This document shows, piece by piece, positions 55,353 to 63,983 of a DNA stretch of 64,000 nt; within the stretch, counting starts at the first letter, position 1; each line of letters opens with the position of its first letter. The translations under genes were made by a program, and so were the position numbers. Location: the NCBI RefSeq assembly GCF_027497235.1, contig NZ_CP114902.1, positions 992,001 through 1,056,000 on the forward strand, in the 5' to 3' direction. The stretch is from Micromonospora sp. WMMD1128. Lineage in GTDB: Bacteria; Actinomycetota; Actinomycetes; Mycobacteriales; Micromonosporaceae. Below the pieces are notes generated by a model that saw nothing but the letters and a program-made list of their open reading frames with translations, made no database searches and was not told the DNA's origin.

Positions 55353-58300
55353 TCACCCGGCGAACCGGTACAGCCGGAACTCCTTCTCCGCGCCGCACAC
55401 CAGCATCTCGGTGTTCCACGAGCAGGACTCGCTGCGGATCTGCGTCACCTTCCCCATCTCGTACGGCTTGCCGTCCACCGCGAGCCCGGCCAGGACGCGG
55501 TCGTCCTCGTAGCCGCTCGGCTCCTTGTCGAACAGCAGCAGGTTGCCGGCGTCCAGCCGGACCGCCACGCCGTCGCGGTCGCGCAACCTGACCGTGCCGT
55601 CCGGCGTGAACAGCGTCACCGCGTCCCGTGGGGTGTCCCGTTCGGCGAGCAGGTGGTCGCCGAGCGGGACCAGCCGCCGCGTCCGTGGCGCCGGCCAGTG
55701 CCGACTGTCCTCGCCCTCGGTGGCCACCACCACCCGGGCGTCGTCCGCGCCGGCGCTCGGCACCTCCAGCAGGCAGGCACGGTGCTCGCCGCAGCTGACA
55801 AGCGCCTGCGCCCGGCTGCCGGCCTCGGTCGCCTCGTACAGCACGTCGGGCACGCCGAGCGCGCCGAGATCGTAGGACACGAGCCGCAGGCTCCGGCCGC
55901 TCTCCGCCACGTACAACCGGTCGTCGCGGGCGGCCACCGGGTCGTCGAGGTCGGCCACGTTGCCCCGGCTGCGCAGGATCTTCCCGTCCGTCATGGCGAG
56001 CACCCGCACCGAGCGGTCCGCGCCGACCTGCACCAGCCGGTCCGCGTTGCCGGACCAGGGCGCGCGCGGCGAGCCGTCCGCGTATGCCGCGCCGTCGAGC
56101 GCCGCGCCGGTGCCGACCGGCACCACCACGGTGCGCGTGTCGCCGTACTCGCTGCGTGGGTTGTCCCGCGTCCACCGCGGCCGGCCGTCGTCCAGCCGCA
56201 GCCCGACCAGCCGGTTGCCGGCGCGGTCCACCCAGACCAGCGTGTCGGCCCCGGGCAGGATTTCGTCGTCGCCGTGGATGTCGACGGCCCACCGCTGCGC
56301 ACCGCTGCCGCCGTCGAGCACCAGCAGGGGCCGGGGCGTGCTGGAACCGGAGGCGTCGGCGACGACGGCGACCCCGTCGGGCAGCGCCCGGATCCCGGCC
56401 CACCGGTCGGCGCTCGCCGGGGTCGGCTTCTCCCAGATCTTCCGACCGGTGGCCGGGTCCACGGCGACCACGTTCAGCCGGTCGTCCGGCAGCGACCAGG
56501 CCAGGTAGGCGCGGTCGGCAAGCATCGCGGTGAACATCCCGTCCGGCCGCTCGTCACCCGCGGCGATGCTCCCGACCAGCTCCGGCGAGTGGAAGTCGAG
56601 CGCCGGGTGCCGGTCCCGGAACACCCAGAGCAGCGTCGCGGCGACCAGGCCGACCACGGTCAGGCCGGCGCCCAGCGCGATCCAGCGACCGCGCCGGCTG
56701 CGTCCCGGTCGGCCACCGCCGGCCGGCGGCGCGCCAGCCGGCGATCCGGGCCCGCCGGGACCGGCCGGCGAGGAGGGCCAACCCGGGGGTACGCCGGGCG
56801 CGGCGTACGCCGACGCGTCGGAACCGGGCGGCGGGGCAGCAGGGTACGCGTGCCCTCGCGCGTATGCGGCTGGGATGGGTGCGGGTGGTGCGGAGGTCGG
56901 GGCGTACCCGGGCGGGGTGGGGCCGGGTGGTGCGGAGGTCGGGGCGTACCCGGGCGGGGTGGGACGGGCCGGGTCGGCGACGAGCGTGCCGTGCGGGCCG
57001 CCGGGCGCGGTGGTCGCCGCGTCGGCGGCCGTGCCGTGCGGGCCGAACGCCGCGGCCCGGTCCTCCCGGGTCGGGCCGGGCGTCGCGTGGGCCACTGTCG
57101 TCCCCCCTCCGGCGGGGTCGGCCACCGTGTCGGCCGCGGCGGCGTGCGCCGGTGGTCCTTCGGGTTCCGCCGGCGGGCGCACGGGTTGCGCCGGCGCGGC
57201 GGGCCGACCGGCCCGGCGGGGCAGCGGCAGGTCGGTGAGCGCCCCCTCGGCGACCGGCAGTTCCGGCTGTTCCAGCACGGTCGGCGCGATGCCCAGCTCG
57301 GCGTGGAGCAACCGGGCCACGAGCGGCACCCGGGTCGACCCGCCGACCAGGAAGAGGCCGGAGAGCTGTTCCGGGCGCAGACCGGCGGCGGCGGTCACGT
57401 TCCGGGTCTCGGCGACGGCGCGCGCGAGCAGCGGCGCGGCGAGGCGCTCGAAGTCCGTCCGGGTCAGCGGGAACGCCGCCTCGACCCCCGGTACGGCCAC
57501 CGGCGCGACCGTGGCCCGGGAGAGCATCTCCTTCGCGCCGCGCACGTTGTCCCAGAGCTGCTGCCGGTCCCGCCGGTCGGCGGTGGCCGCCGGCTCGGCC
57601 AACCGGGCCCACTGCCGGGGGTGGGCCGGCCGCACCAGCTCACCGAGCCGTCCGAGCAGGGCCGCGTCCAGGTCGAGGCCGCCGAGGTCGGCGAGCCCGC
57701 CGGTGGCGACGAGGTGGAAGCCGGAGTCGCCCCACGGGTCGGCGCCCTCGTTGCGCAGCACGGCGATGTCGAGCGTGCCGCCGCCGAAGTCGAACACCGC
57801 CACCGCGCCGCCCACCGGCACCGGCCGGCGCAGCACCTGGGTGTAGTAGCGGGCCGCCGCCACCGGCTCGCGCAGCAGGCGGGTGCCGGGCGTGATCGGA
57901 CCGGCGAGCGTGTGTTCGGCCGCCGCCGGCCAGCCGGCGAGTTCCAGCGCGTCGTGCAGGACCTGGCGCCGGGGCGGGTCCCAGGCCGCCGGGTGGGTCA
58001 CCACCGCCGGGGGCAGCAGGCCGACCGACGCCACCGCCGCGTCCGCGACCGCCCGCAGCGCCGCGGCCAGCAGCTCCGCCGGCCGGTACGCCCGCCCGGC
58101 CAGCTCGACCGTCGGCTCGTCGATCCGGCGCTTCGGGTTCGGCTCGTAACCGACCGGGTCGGCCTGGGCCAGCCGCTGGGCGTCCCGCCCGACGTGCAGG
58201 TGGCCGTCGGTGTCGGCGTACACCCCGGACGGCAGGATCGGCTGCCCGTCCACGAGCACCGGCCGGGTGGTCCCGTCCGGCCGGCGCAGCACCGCCACGG

Positions 58301-58355
58301 TGTTCGAGGTGCCGAGGTCCACGCCCAGGGCGAAACCGTCCCGCTGGCCTGACAT
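55353..58355 (-). CDS. Membrane-anchored Hsp70-like ATPase with propeller-type ectodomain
   Basis: 1000 aa. Residues about 8-365 are an Hsp70/actin-like ATPase: phosphate loops GVDLGTSNTVAVL and VFDFGGGTLDIAVL, adenosine motif FLVGGSTRVPLV. Residues 390-575 are a Pro/Gly/Ala-rich linker with tandem TPPGYAPTSAPP units. A membrane helix RWIALGAGLTVVGLVAATLLWVF follows at about 580-602, then an outward region (about 610-1000) with PQQ-like propeller blades (VDPATGRKIWEKPTP, LLVLDGGSGAQRWAVDI) and cysteine pairs. The Hsp70 substrate-binding domain is absent. Such fusions are seen in Micromonosporaceae; function unknown. Divergent from the trypco2 gene. Confidence 0.88.
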   Translation of the reverse strand: MSGQRDGFALGVDLGTSNTVAVLRRPDGTTRPVLVDGQPILPSGVYADTDGHLHVGRDAQRLAQADPVGYEPNPKRRIDEPTVELAGRAYRPAELLAAALRAVADAAVASVGLLPPAVVTHPAAWDPPRRQVLHDALELAGWPAAAEHTLAGPITPGTRLLREPVAAARYYTQVLRRPVPVGGAVAVFDFGGGTLDIAVLRNEGADPWGDSGFHLVATGGLADLGGLDLDAALLGRLGELVRPAHPRQWARLAEPAATADRRDRQQLWDNVRGAKEMLSRATVAPVAVPGVEAAFPLTRTDFERLAAPLLARAVAETRNVTAAAGLRPEQLSGLFLVGGSTRVPLVARLLHAELGIAPTVLEQPELPVAEGALTDLPLPRRAGRPAAPAQPVRPPAEPEGPPAHAAAADTVADPAGGGTTVAHATPGPTREDRAAAFGPHGTAADAATTAPGGPHGTLVADPARPTPPGYAPTSAPPGPTPPGYAPTSAPPAPIPAAYARGHAYPAAPPPGSDASAYAAPGVPPGWPSSPAGPGGPGSPAGAPPAGGGRPGRSRRGRWIALGAGLTVVGLVAATLLWVFRDRHPALDFHSPELVGSIAAGDERPDGMFTAMLADRAYLAWSLPDDRLNVVAVDPATGRKIWEKPTPASADRWAGIRALPDGVAVVADASGSSTPRPLLVLDGGSGAQRWAVDIHGDDEILPGADTLVWVDRAGNRLVGLRLDDGRPRWTRDNPRSEYGDTRTVVVPVGTGAALDGAAYADGSPRAPWSGNADRLVQVGADRSVRVLAMTDGKILRSRGNVADLDDPVAARDDRLYVAESGRSLRLVSYDLGALGVPDVLYEATEAGSRAQALVSCGEHRACLLEVPSAGADDARVVVATEGEDSRHWPAPRTRRLVPLGDHLLAERDTPRDAVTLFTPDGTVRLRDRDGVAVRLDAGNLLLFDKEPSGYEDDRVLAGLAVDGKPYEMGKVTQIRSESCSWNTEMLVCGAEKEFRLYRFAG

Positions 58356-58636
58356 CCTTCGCTACCTCCACCGACGTGGGCTTGTCCGGTCCCGCATCGT
58401 ACGCAGCCCGCGCCGCCGCGCTCCCCGGCCCGCGCCCCGGGCGGGAGATCGGAGATCGGGTCGTCGGAGTCGAAGCCGGTGGTCACGGCTGTCGTGTTGC
58501 CGACCCGGGCACCGCACCGACCGACCCAGCTATGGCTGTTTGCCCCGTTATGCGCGTCCTCGGCGGCGTTCCGGGACTGGGCCGGGCCGATACCCTTTCC
58601 GTCTATACGTGGGCCACCCAGACACGGAGGTAGTTC

Positions 58637-58963
58637 GTGGACGACGGCACCGTCCTGATGGATGAGTACGGCGTTTCCCTGTCGACCGCGATCGGGCTGC
58701 TCCGCGCCGAGCTCACGGAGGCCCTGGCCGACGGCGCCGACTCCCAGATCCGGTTCGCCGTCGACTCGATCGAGCTTGAGCTGGAGTTGGTGGTCGACGC
58801 CGCCCGCGACGCTTCCGGCAAGCTGACGCTGTGGCGTGTGCTGTCGGCCGGCGGTGGGCGCAAGCACACGAACACGGCCACCCATCGGATGACCCTCACC
58901 CTCAAGCCGAGGGACACCCTGCTACCGGCATCGGGGGAGACCCTCATCGGCGACGACAGCTGA
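58637..58963 (+). CDS. Trypco2-like (trypsin-co-occurring) protein
   Basis: 108 aa from GTG 58637 with GGAGG upstream. The domain runs GVSLSTAIGLLRAELTEAL then IRFAVDSIELELELVVDA, LTLWRVLSAGGG and THRMTLTLKPRDT, the helix-plus-beta pattern of the trypco2 domain. That domain was named because its genes accompany trypsin-like protease/NTPase proteins in predicted biological-conflict systems. Here it is 22 bases before exactly such a gene, so the two form an operon. Likely a small adaptor or regulator of the protease; that role is inference. The divergent gap to the Hsp70 gene (58356-58636) holds the promoters. Confidence 0.75.
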   Translation: MDDGTVLMDEYGVSLSTAIGLLRAELTEALADGADSQIRFAVDSIELELELVVDAARDASGKLTLWRVLSAGGGRKHTNTATHRMTLTLKPRDTLLPASGETLIGDDS

Positions 58964-58985
58964 GCCGACCGGGGGGACATCGGGG

Positions 58986-61900
58986 ATGCAGTCGGTCGCC
59001 TCGCACATCGCTCGCCTGGCCCTGGTGCAAGGGGCGCGGCGTGGCTCCGGACATGTGGTCGGCCGCAACCTGATCCTCACCGCCGGCCACGTGGTCGGCC
59101 CGCTGGGCGCGACCTGCCGCGTCCGCGTGCACGGGGACGCCGAACGCGACGGCGCCGTGGTGTGGCGGGCGGACCACCTGCACCTGGACGCCGCGCTGGT
59201 CCAGGTGCCGCAGTCCGGCTGGCCCGAGTCCACCCCCGACATCCGGTACGGCGAACTCGCCGGCCCGCAGCCCGTCGAATGCCTCACGGTCGGCTACCCG
59301 TTGGCGAGCGTGGACGCCGACGGACGGAGCGGGGTCGAGGAACACGCGTGGCTGGTGGCGCCCGGGACCGGCGTCGAGCGGGACCGCTATGCGCTCAACA
59401 GCGTTCTCACTCCGCCGCACGAGCGGGTGGCCACGTCAGGTGGACCGCGCTCGGGCTGGGCGGGCCAGTCCGGTGCCGCCCTGCTCAGCGGCGACGGCCG
59501 CGTCGTGCTCGGGGTGGTGGTCGCCGACCCGAACAGCTTCGGGCCGGGACGCCTGGAGGCGGTGCGGGTCAGCTCGCTGATGAGGGACGGGGTGTTCGGC
59601 AACTGGGTCGGGGTCGCCCCGGACGACGTCGTCCGCCTCACCGCGAAGGGCCAGGCCGACGAGCCGCAACTACCGCCGGGCATCGTTCCGCACGCGGACG
59701 AGGTGGCCGGCCTGGACGGGCTGTTGCGCAACCTGCAGGAGGAGTGTCTGCCCTTCGTGCCGCCGATGGACGCCACGGCGCCCACGCATCCCGACCGCCT
59801 GCTCGAGCGGCTGAACGAGTCGGCCGGACGGTCGGGCGTGCTCCTGGTCGGCGCCGCCGGGGCCGGGAAGACGCGCACCTGCTTCGAGGTCGGCATGCGG
59901 GCGGAGAAGGACGGGTGGACCGTCCTGCACGTGAAGTCCGGTGAGCCGCTGGTCACCAACGCGGATGTGGCGGAAGCGCTGCAGTCCGTGGGCAGCGAAC
60001 GGACTCTGGTGATCCTCGACTACCTCAACGAGTGCCGGGGCCTCGACCTGCCCGGCCTCCGTCAGCAGGTGCTGCCGGAGGCCAGGCGCCACGGCACCCG
60101 CGTGGCGTTGCTGGCGTCCGCGCGGCCCGGTTGGCAACTTCAGACGGCAGCCGAGCTCACTCCGCTGTTCGACCTCGTCCGCCTGGCTCCGGACGACCAG
60201 CAGGCGGCCAGGATCCGCCAGCAGGTGGTGACCTCGCTGTCCCCGACCGCGCTGGGCATGCTGGGCGAGGAACGCCTGCTGGAGCTCTGCGGCAGCCGGC
60301 CGATCATCGCCATGCTCGTCGCCCTTGAGGCGGAGACGCGCGCGAAGGCGGGGACGCTCAACCGCGCGCTCCCGAGCGTCCGTCCCGGGGAACTCGTCGA
60401 CTGGCTGAACCGGCGCCTGCGCGAGGACGGCCTGCTCCCGCAGGCGGTGAGCCTGATCAGCGACCCCGAGCCGAGCGTGGAACTCCAGACGTGTGTCGCC
60501 ATGGCGGTCGCCGCCCCGCAGGAGCGGACGAGCCTGATCGCCTGCGGGGGCCGCGTCGCGGGCGGCGACACCGAGCGGGCGGAACACCTGCTCGGGATCC
60601 TGCTCACGATGGGCTGGCTGGTGCCCAGCTTCGGCGAGTACACGACCGTGCACGACATCGTCACGGACCAGCTGACGGAGAGCACCTTCCATCGGCCCGG
60701 CAGCGGGACGGTGCGCTCCGCGGTCGCCGACCGGATCCTGGCCGCCTCGCTGACCCGAGGTCGGACGATCGGGAGGTACGCCACGAACCTGGGCCGCCTG
60801 ATGCGCGACCTCACCCTGGAGCAGCGGTCCGGCCCGTTGCAGGAACACTGCCGACACTGGCTGGAGGGTCACGAGCGGGAGGTGGGTGGTCTGCTCGCCG
60901 AGCAGCAGGACGAGGGGGCGTACGCGCTCGGCGCGGTGATGGACAACCCCTCGTGGTCGCCCGTCGCGTTCGGCAGGTGGGACACCGTCGTAGCGCCGTG
61001 GCTGGCGGTGCACGCCCGCACGTTCTCCGCCCGCCACCTGCTCTACAAGGGCCTGCGGGCCTCGGTCTCCGACGATCGGTTGGTGCGCGAGTCGATCGAG
61101 TGGCTCGCGGTCCACCATCGGGCGGAAGCCACCTTCGTCCTGCGTCCCCTGTTGCAGCGGGAGCTCTCCGACGAGCAGGCCGCAGTGGTCGTACGGCGGG
61201 CCCTGGCGTGGCTCGACGACCACGCCACCACGCTCAATGCGCAGTTCGTGCTCCAGCCGCTGCTGGACCGCGAGTTGTCCGACGAGCAGGCCGCCAAAGT
61301 CGTCCGGCACGCCCTGGCGTGGCTCGACGACCACGCCGCCACCTTCAACGCGCGGTTCGTGCTCCAGTCGCTGCTGAGCCGTGAGTTGTCCGGCGGGCAG
61401 GCGGACGTCGCCGTCCGGCACGCCCTGGCGTGGCTCGATGATCACCTGGCCGCTCTCGACGCCGGCTTCGTGCTGTGCCCGCTGCTGGGTCGTGAGTTGT
61501 CCGGCGGGCAGGCGTGCGTCGCCGTCCGGCACGCCCTGGCGTGGCTCGATGATCACGCGGCCACCTTCAGCGCGCGGTTCGTGCTGCGCTCGCTGCTGGA
61601 TCGTGACTTGTCCGGCGAGCAGACCAGCGGCGTCGTCCGGAACGCCGTGGCCTGGCTCGATGACCACGCGATGACTCTCGACGCGCAGTACGTGCTGCGT
61701 TCGCTGCTGGAGCGCGAGTTGTCCGACGAGCAGGCCACCAAGGTCGTCCGGCATGCTCTGGCGTGGCTCACCGACTACGCCGACATCGCCGACGCCGGTT
61801 TCGTGTTGCGTCCGTTGCTGCAACGTGAGCTGTCCGGCGGGCCGGCCACCAGCGTGGTCCGGCAGGCGTTGGTGTGGCTCGACGTCCACGCCGCCACCCT

Positions 61901-63500
61901 TGAGGGGCAGTTCGTGTTGCGGCCCCTGCTCCAACGCGAGCTTCCCGACGAGCAGGCCGGACCAGCCGTCCGGCACGCCCTGGTGTGGCTCGACGTCCAC
62001 GCCGCCACCCTCGACGGGCAGTTCGTGTTGCGGCCCCTGCTCCAACGCGAGTTGCCAGACGGGCAGGCCACCAGCATCGTCCGGCACGGCCTGGCGTGGC
62101 TCACCGATTACGCGGACATTGTCGACGCCGGTTTCGTGTTGCGTCCGTTGCTGCAACGTGAGCTGCCGGACGGGCAGGCCGCCACGGTCGTCCGGCATGC
62201 CCTGGCGTGGCTCGATGATCACTCGGTCGTTCTCGACGCCGGTTTCGTGTTGCGTCCGTTGCTGCAACGTGAGCTGCCGGACGGGCAGGCCGCCACGGTC
62301 GTCCGGCATGCCCTGGCGTGGCTCGCCGAGCATGCCGCCACCCGCAACGCCGGCTTCGTGTTGCAACCGCTGCTGCACTGTCCCCTGTCCGACGGGCAGG
62401 TCAGCGCCGTTGTCCGGCACGCCCTGGCGTGGCTCACCGAGTACGCGGCCACCCTTGACGCGCAGTTCGTCCTGCGCCCGTTGCTGGATCGCGAACTGCC
62501 CGCAGAGCAGGCCGCCACCGTGGTCCGGCACGCCCTGGCCTGGCTCACCGGGTACGCCGACACCGTCGACGCCGGCTACGTGCTGCAACCGTTGTTGCAA
62601 CGTGAGCTGTCCGACGATCAGGTCACCACGGTCGTCGGGTACGCGTTGGCGTGGCTCACCGCGCACGCCGGCATTCTCAACGCCGGCTTCGTCCTGCGAC
62701 CGTTGCTGCAACGTGAGTTGCCCGGTGAGCAGGCCGCCACCGTGGTCCGGCACGCCCTGGTGTGGCTCACCGCGTACGCCGCCACGTTCAACGCCAGCTT
62801 CGTGTTGCAACCGCTGCTACGACACCGGCTGCCCGGTGAGCAGGCCGGCACGGTCGTCCGGCACGCCCTGGCGTGGCTCGCGGGGCACGCCACCGACATC
62901 GGCGCGCGGTTCGTGCTGCGCCCCCTGCTGCAACGACCGTCCCGCGGCGAGCAGGCCGCCTCGGTGGTCCGGTACGCGTCGGCGTGGCTGGCCGTGCACG
63001 CGGTCACGCCCGGGGCGCGGTTCGTGTTGCAGCCGTTGCTGCAACGGGAGCTGTCGGACGAGCAGGCGGCTTCGGTGGTCCGGTACGCGTCGGCGTGGCT
63101 GGCCGTGCACGCGGTCACGCCCGGGGCGCGGTTCGTGTTGCAGCCGTTGCTGCAACGGGAGTCGCCGGACGAGCAGGCCGTTCCGGTCGTTCGGCACGCG
63201 TCGGCGTGGCTCGCCGTTCACGCCACCACGTCCGGTGCCGGTTTTGTCTTGCAGCCGCTGCTGCGGCGTGAGCTGTCGGACGAGCAGGCGGCTTCGGTGG
63301 TCCGGTACGCGTTGGCGTGGCTGGCCGCGCATGCCGGCACGTCCGGGGCGCGCTTCGTGTTGCAGGCGTTGCTGCAGCGTGAGCTGTCGGATGATCAGGC
63401 CGCCTCGGCCGTCGGACATGCCCGGGCGTGGCTCGCCGACCACGCCGCCGCCCCGGCCGCCGGCACGCTGCGCGCCCAGCTGGATCGGATGACCACCTGA
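58986..63500 (+). CDS. Trypsin-like protease / STAND-like NTPase with 20 tandem 37-residue repeats
   Basis: 1504 aa, ATG start. Residues 1-215: trypsin-like protease with His35 in ILTAGHVVG, Asp68 in LHLDAALVQV and Ser162 in GWAGQSGAALLSG, no signal peptide, so cytoplasmic. Residues about 265-600: NTPase with Walker A GAAGAGKTRT (292-296 GAGKT), Walker B LVILDYLNE (Asp345), ASARPGW sensor-like strand, and a winged-helix region with TTVHDIVTDQL (His556), like the MHD of STAND proteins. Residues 737-1476: twenty repeats (consensus RHALAWLDDHAATLNA then FVLRPLLQRELSDEQAA-VV) with flanking half-units. The architecture fits an NTPase-gated protease of conflict/defence type: the repeats sense, NTP oligomerises, the protease acts. 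Confidence 0.9.
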   Translation: MQSVASHIARLALVQGARRGSGHVVGRNLILTAGHVVGPLGATCRVRVHGDAERDGAVVWRADHLHLDAALVQVPQSGWPESTPDIRYGELAGPQPVECLTVGYPLASVDADGRSGVEEHAWLVAPGTGVERDRYALNSVLTPPHERVATSGGPRSGWAGQSGAALLSGDGRVVLGVVVADPNSFGPGRLEAVRVSSLMRDGVFGNWVGVAPDDVVRLTAKGQADEPQLPPGIVPHADEVAGLDGLLRNLQEECLPFVPPMDATAPTHPDRLLERLNESAGRSGVLLVGAAGAGKTRTCFEVGMRAEKDGWTVLHVKSGEPLVTNADVAEALQSVGSERTLVILDYLNECRGLDLPGLRQQVLPEARRHGTRVALLASARPGWQLQTAAELTPLFDLVRLAPDDQQAARIRQQVVTSLSPTALGMLGEERLLELCGSRPIIAMLVALEAETRAKAGTLNRALPSVRPGELVDWLNRRLREDGLLPQAVSLISDPEPSVELQTCVAMAVAAPQERTSLIACGGRVAGGDTERAEHLLGILLTMGWLVPSFGEYTTVHDIVTDQLTESTFHRPGSGTVRSAVADRILAASLTRGRTIGRYATNLGRLMRDLTLEQRSGPLQEHCRHWLEGHEREVGGLLAEQQDEGAYALGAVMDNPSWSPVAFGRWDTVVAPWLAVHARTFSARHLLYKGLRASVSDDRLVRESIEWLAVHHRAEATFVLRPLLQRELSDEQAAVVVRRALAWLDDHATTLNAQFVLQPLLDRELSDEQAAKVVRHALAWLDDHAATFNARFVLQSLLSRELSGGQADVAVRHALAWLDDHLAALDAGFVLCPLLGRELSGGQACVAVRHALAWLDDHAATFSARFVLRSLLDRDLSGEQTSGVVRNAVAWLDDHAMTLDAQYVLRSLLERELSDEQATKVVRHALAWLTDYADIADAGFVLRPLLQRELSGGPATSVVRQALVWLDVHAATLEGQFVLRPLLQRELPDEQAGPAVRHALVWLDVHAATLDGQFVLRPLLQRELPDGQATSIVRHGLAWLTDYADIVDAGFVLRPLLQRELPDGQAATVVRHALAWLDDHSVVLDAGFVLRPLLQRELPDGQAATVVRHALAWLAEHAATRNAGFVLQPLLHCPLSDGQVSAVVRHALAWLTEYAATLDAQFVLRPLLDRELPAEQAATVVRHALAWLTGYADTVDAGYVLQPLLQRELSDDQVTTVVGYALAWLTAHAGILNAGFVLRPLLQRELPGEQAATVVRHALVWLTAYAATFNASFVLQPLLRHRLPGEQAGTVVRHALAWLAGHATDIGARFVLRPLLQRPSRGEQAASVVRYASAWLAVHAVTPGARFVLQPLLQRELSDEQAASVVRYASAWLAVHAVTPGARFVLQPLLQRESPDEQAVPVVRHASAWLAVHATTSGAGFVLQPLLRRELSDEQAASVVRYALAWLAAHAGTSGARFVLQALLQRELSDDQAASAVGHARAWLADHAAAPAAGTLRAQLDRMTT
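61194..63413 (+). repeat. Array of twenty exact 111-bp coding repeats
   Basis: Every unit is 111 bases (37 codons) with no indel over 2220 bases. Divergence is uneven: units 17 and 18 (62970-63080, 63081-63191) are identical for about the first 80 bases, and an 86-base block spanning units 9-10 recurs across units 10-11. That is the mark of recent unit duplication or gene conversion in an otherwise diverged array. Confidence 0.95.
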
Positions 63501-63530
63501 GCGGGCGGCCATCGGCACGCGAGATCGCGG

Positions 63531-63601
63531 AGCGGGCGACGGGAATCGAACCCGCGTAGTCAGTTTGGAAGACTGAAGCTCTACCATTGAGCTACGCCCG
63601 C
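63531..63601 (-). tRNA. tRNA-Gly (TCC)
   Basis: Complete cloverleaf on the minus strand: acceptor GCGGGCG/CGCCCGC, D-arm GCTC..GAGC, anticodon stem TCAGT/ACTGA with loop CTTCCAA (anticodon TCC), T-arm GCGGG TTCGATT CCCGT, discriminator T. CCA is not encoded. Its 3' end points at the end of the protease-NTPase gene, 30 bases away. Confidence 0.96.
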
Positions 63602-63743
63602 GAGCCCCCCACCGCGGCGGGGCGCATGCGACAGCGTACCCAATCTCCGGCCCCGGCGCGCAGCGCCCACCCGGCCGGCGCCGCCGCCCACGGCGCGGAT
63701 CCCACGGTGCGCCCCGGTCACCCACGCGGGGGCCCGGACGGCA

Positions 63744-63749
63744 TACACT
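63744..63749 (+). promoter_or_regulatory. -10 box for tRNA-Pro
   Basis: TACACT 11 bases before the tRNA, suitable as a sigma70-type -10 hexamer. The same hexamer recurs at 63921, before tig. No clear -35. Confidence 0.45.
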
Positions 63750-63760
63750 CTTCGTCGCCA

Positions 63761-63834
63761 CGGGGTGTGGCGCAGCTTGGTAGCGCACTCGCTTTGGGAG
63801 CGAGGGGCCGTGGGTTCAAATCCCGCCACCCCGA
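63761..63834 (+). tRNA. tRNA-Pro (TGG)
   Basis: Complete cloverleaf: acceptor CGGGGTG/CACCCCG, anticodon stem CTCGC/GCGAG with loop TTTGGGA (anticodon TGG), T-loop TTCAAAT, discriminator A; CCA not encoded. tRNA-Pro upstream of tig is the normal actinobacterial order. Confidence 0.96.
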
Positions 63835-63920
63835 CTGTCGTTCGCGACCGGATCGTCCCGGGAACCACCGGTTTCTCCGTGTGCTGCCCGGGCGCTGCCG
63901 ACGCCGCAGCCCGACTCGCC

Positions 63921-63926
63921 TACACT
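63921..63926 (+). promoter_or_regulatory. -10 box candidate for tig
   Basis: TACACT, 57 bases before the tig GTG, matching the hexamer seen before tRNA-Pro; no convincing -35 was found. Confidence 0.4.
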
Positions 63927-63983
63927 CGATGCGCGCAATCCCGCCCCAGACTTCAACACCCAGATCCGTCAAGGAGTACGCCT

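Noticed and set aside
59670..62810. 1046-codon open frame on the minus strand opposite the protease-NTPase gene
   Set aside because: High GC keeps antisense frames open; the plus-strand frame has protease and NTPase motifs and a coherent repeat, while the antisense product is low-complexity His/Gln/Arg-rich with no domain.
61194..63413. Regular repeats that could be taken for a CRISPR array
   Set aside because: Units are contiguous with no spacers, 111 bases each, and read as one open protein; no cas genes are nearby.
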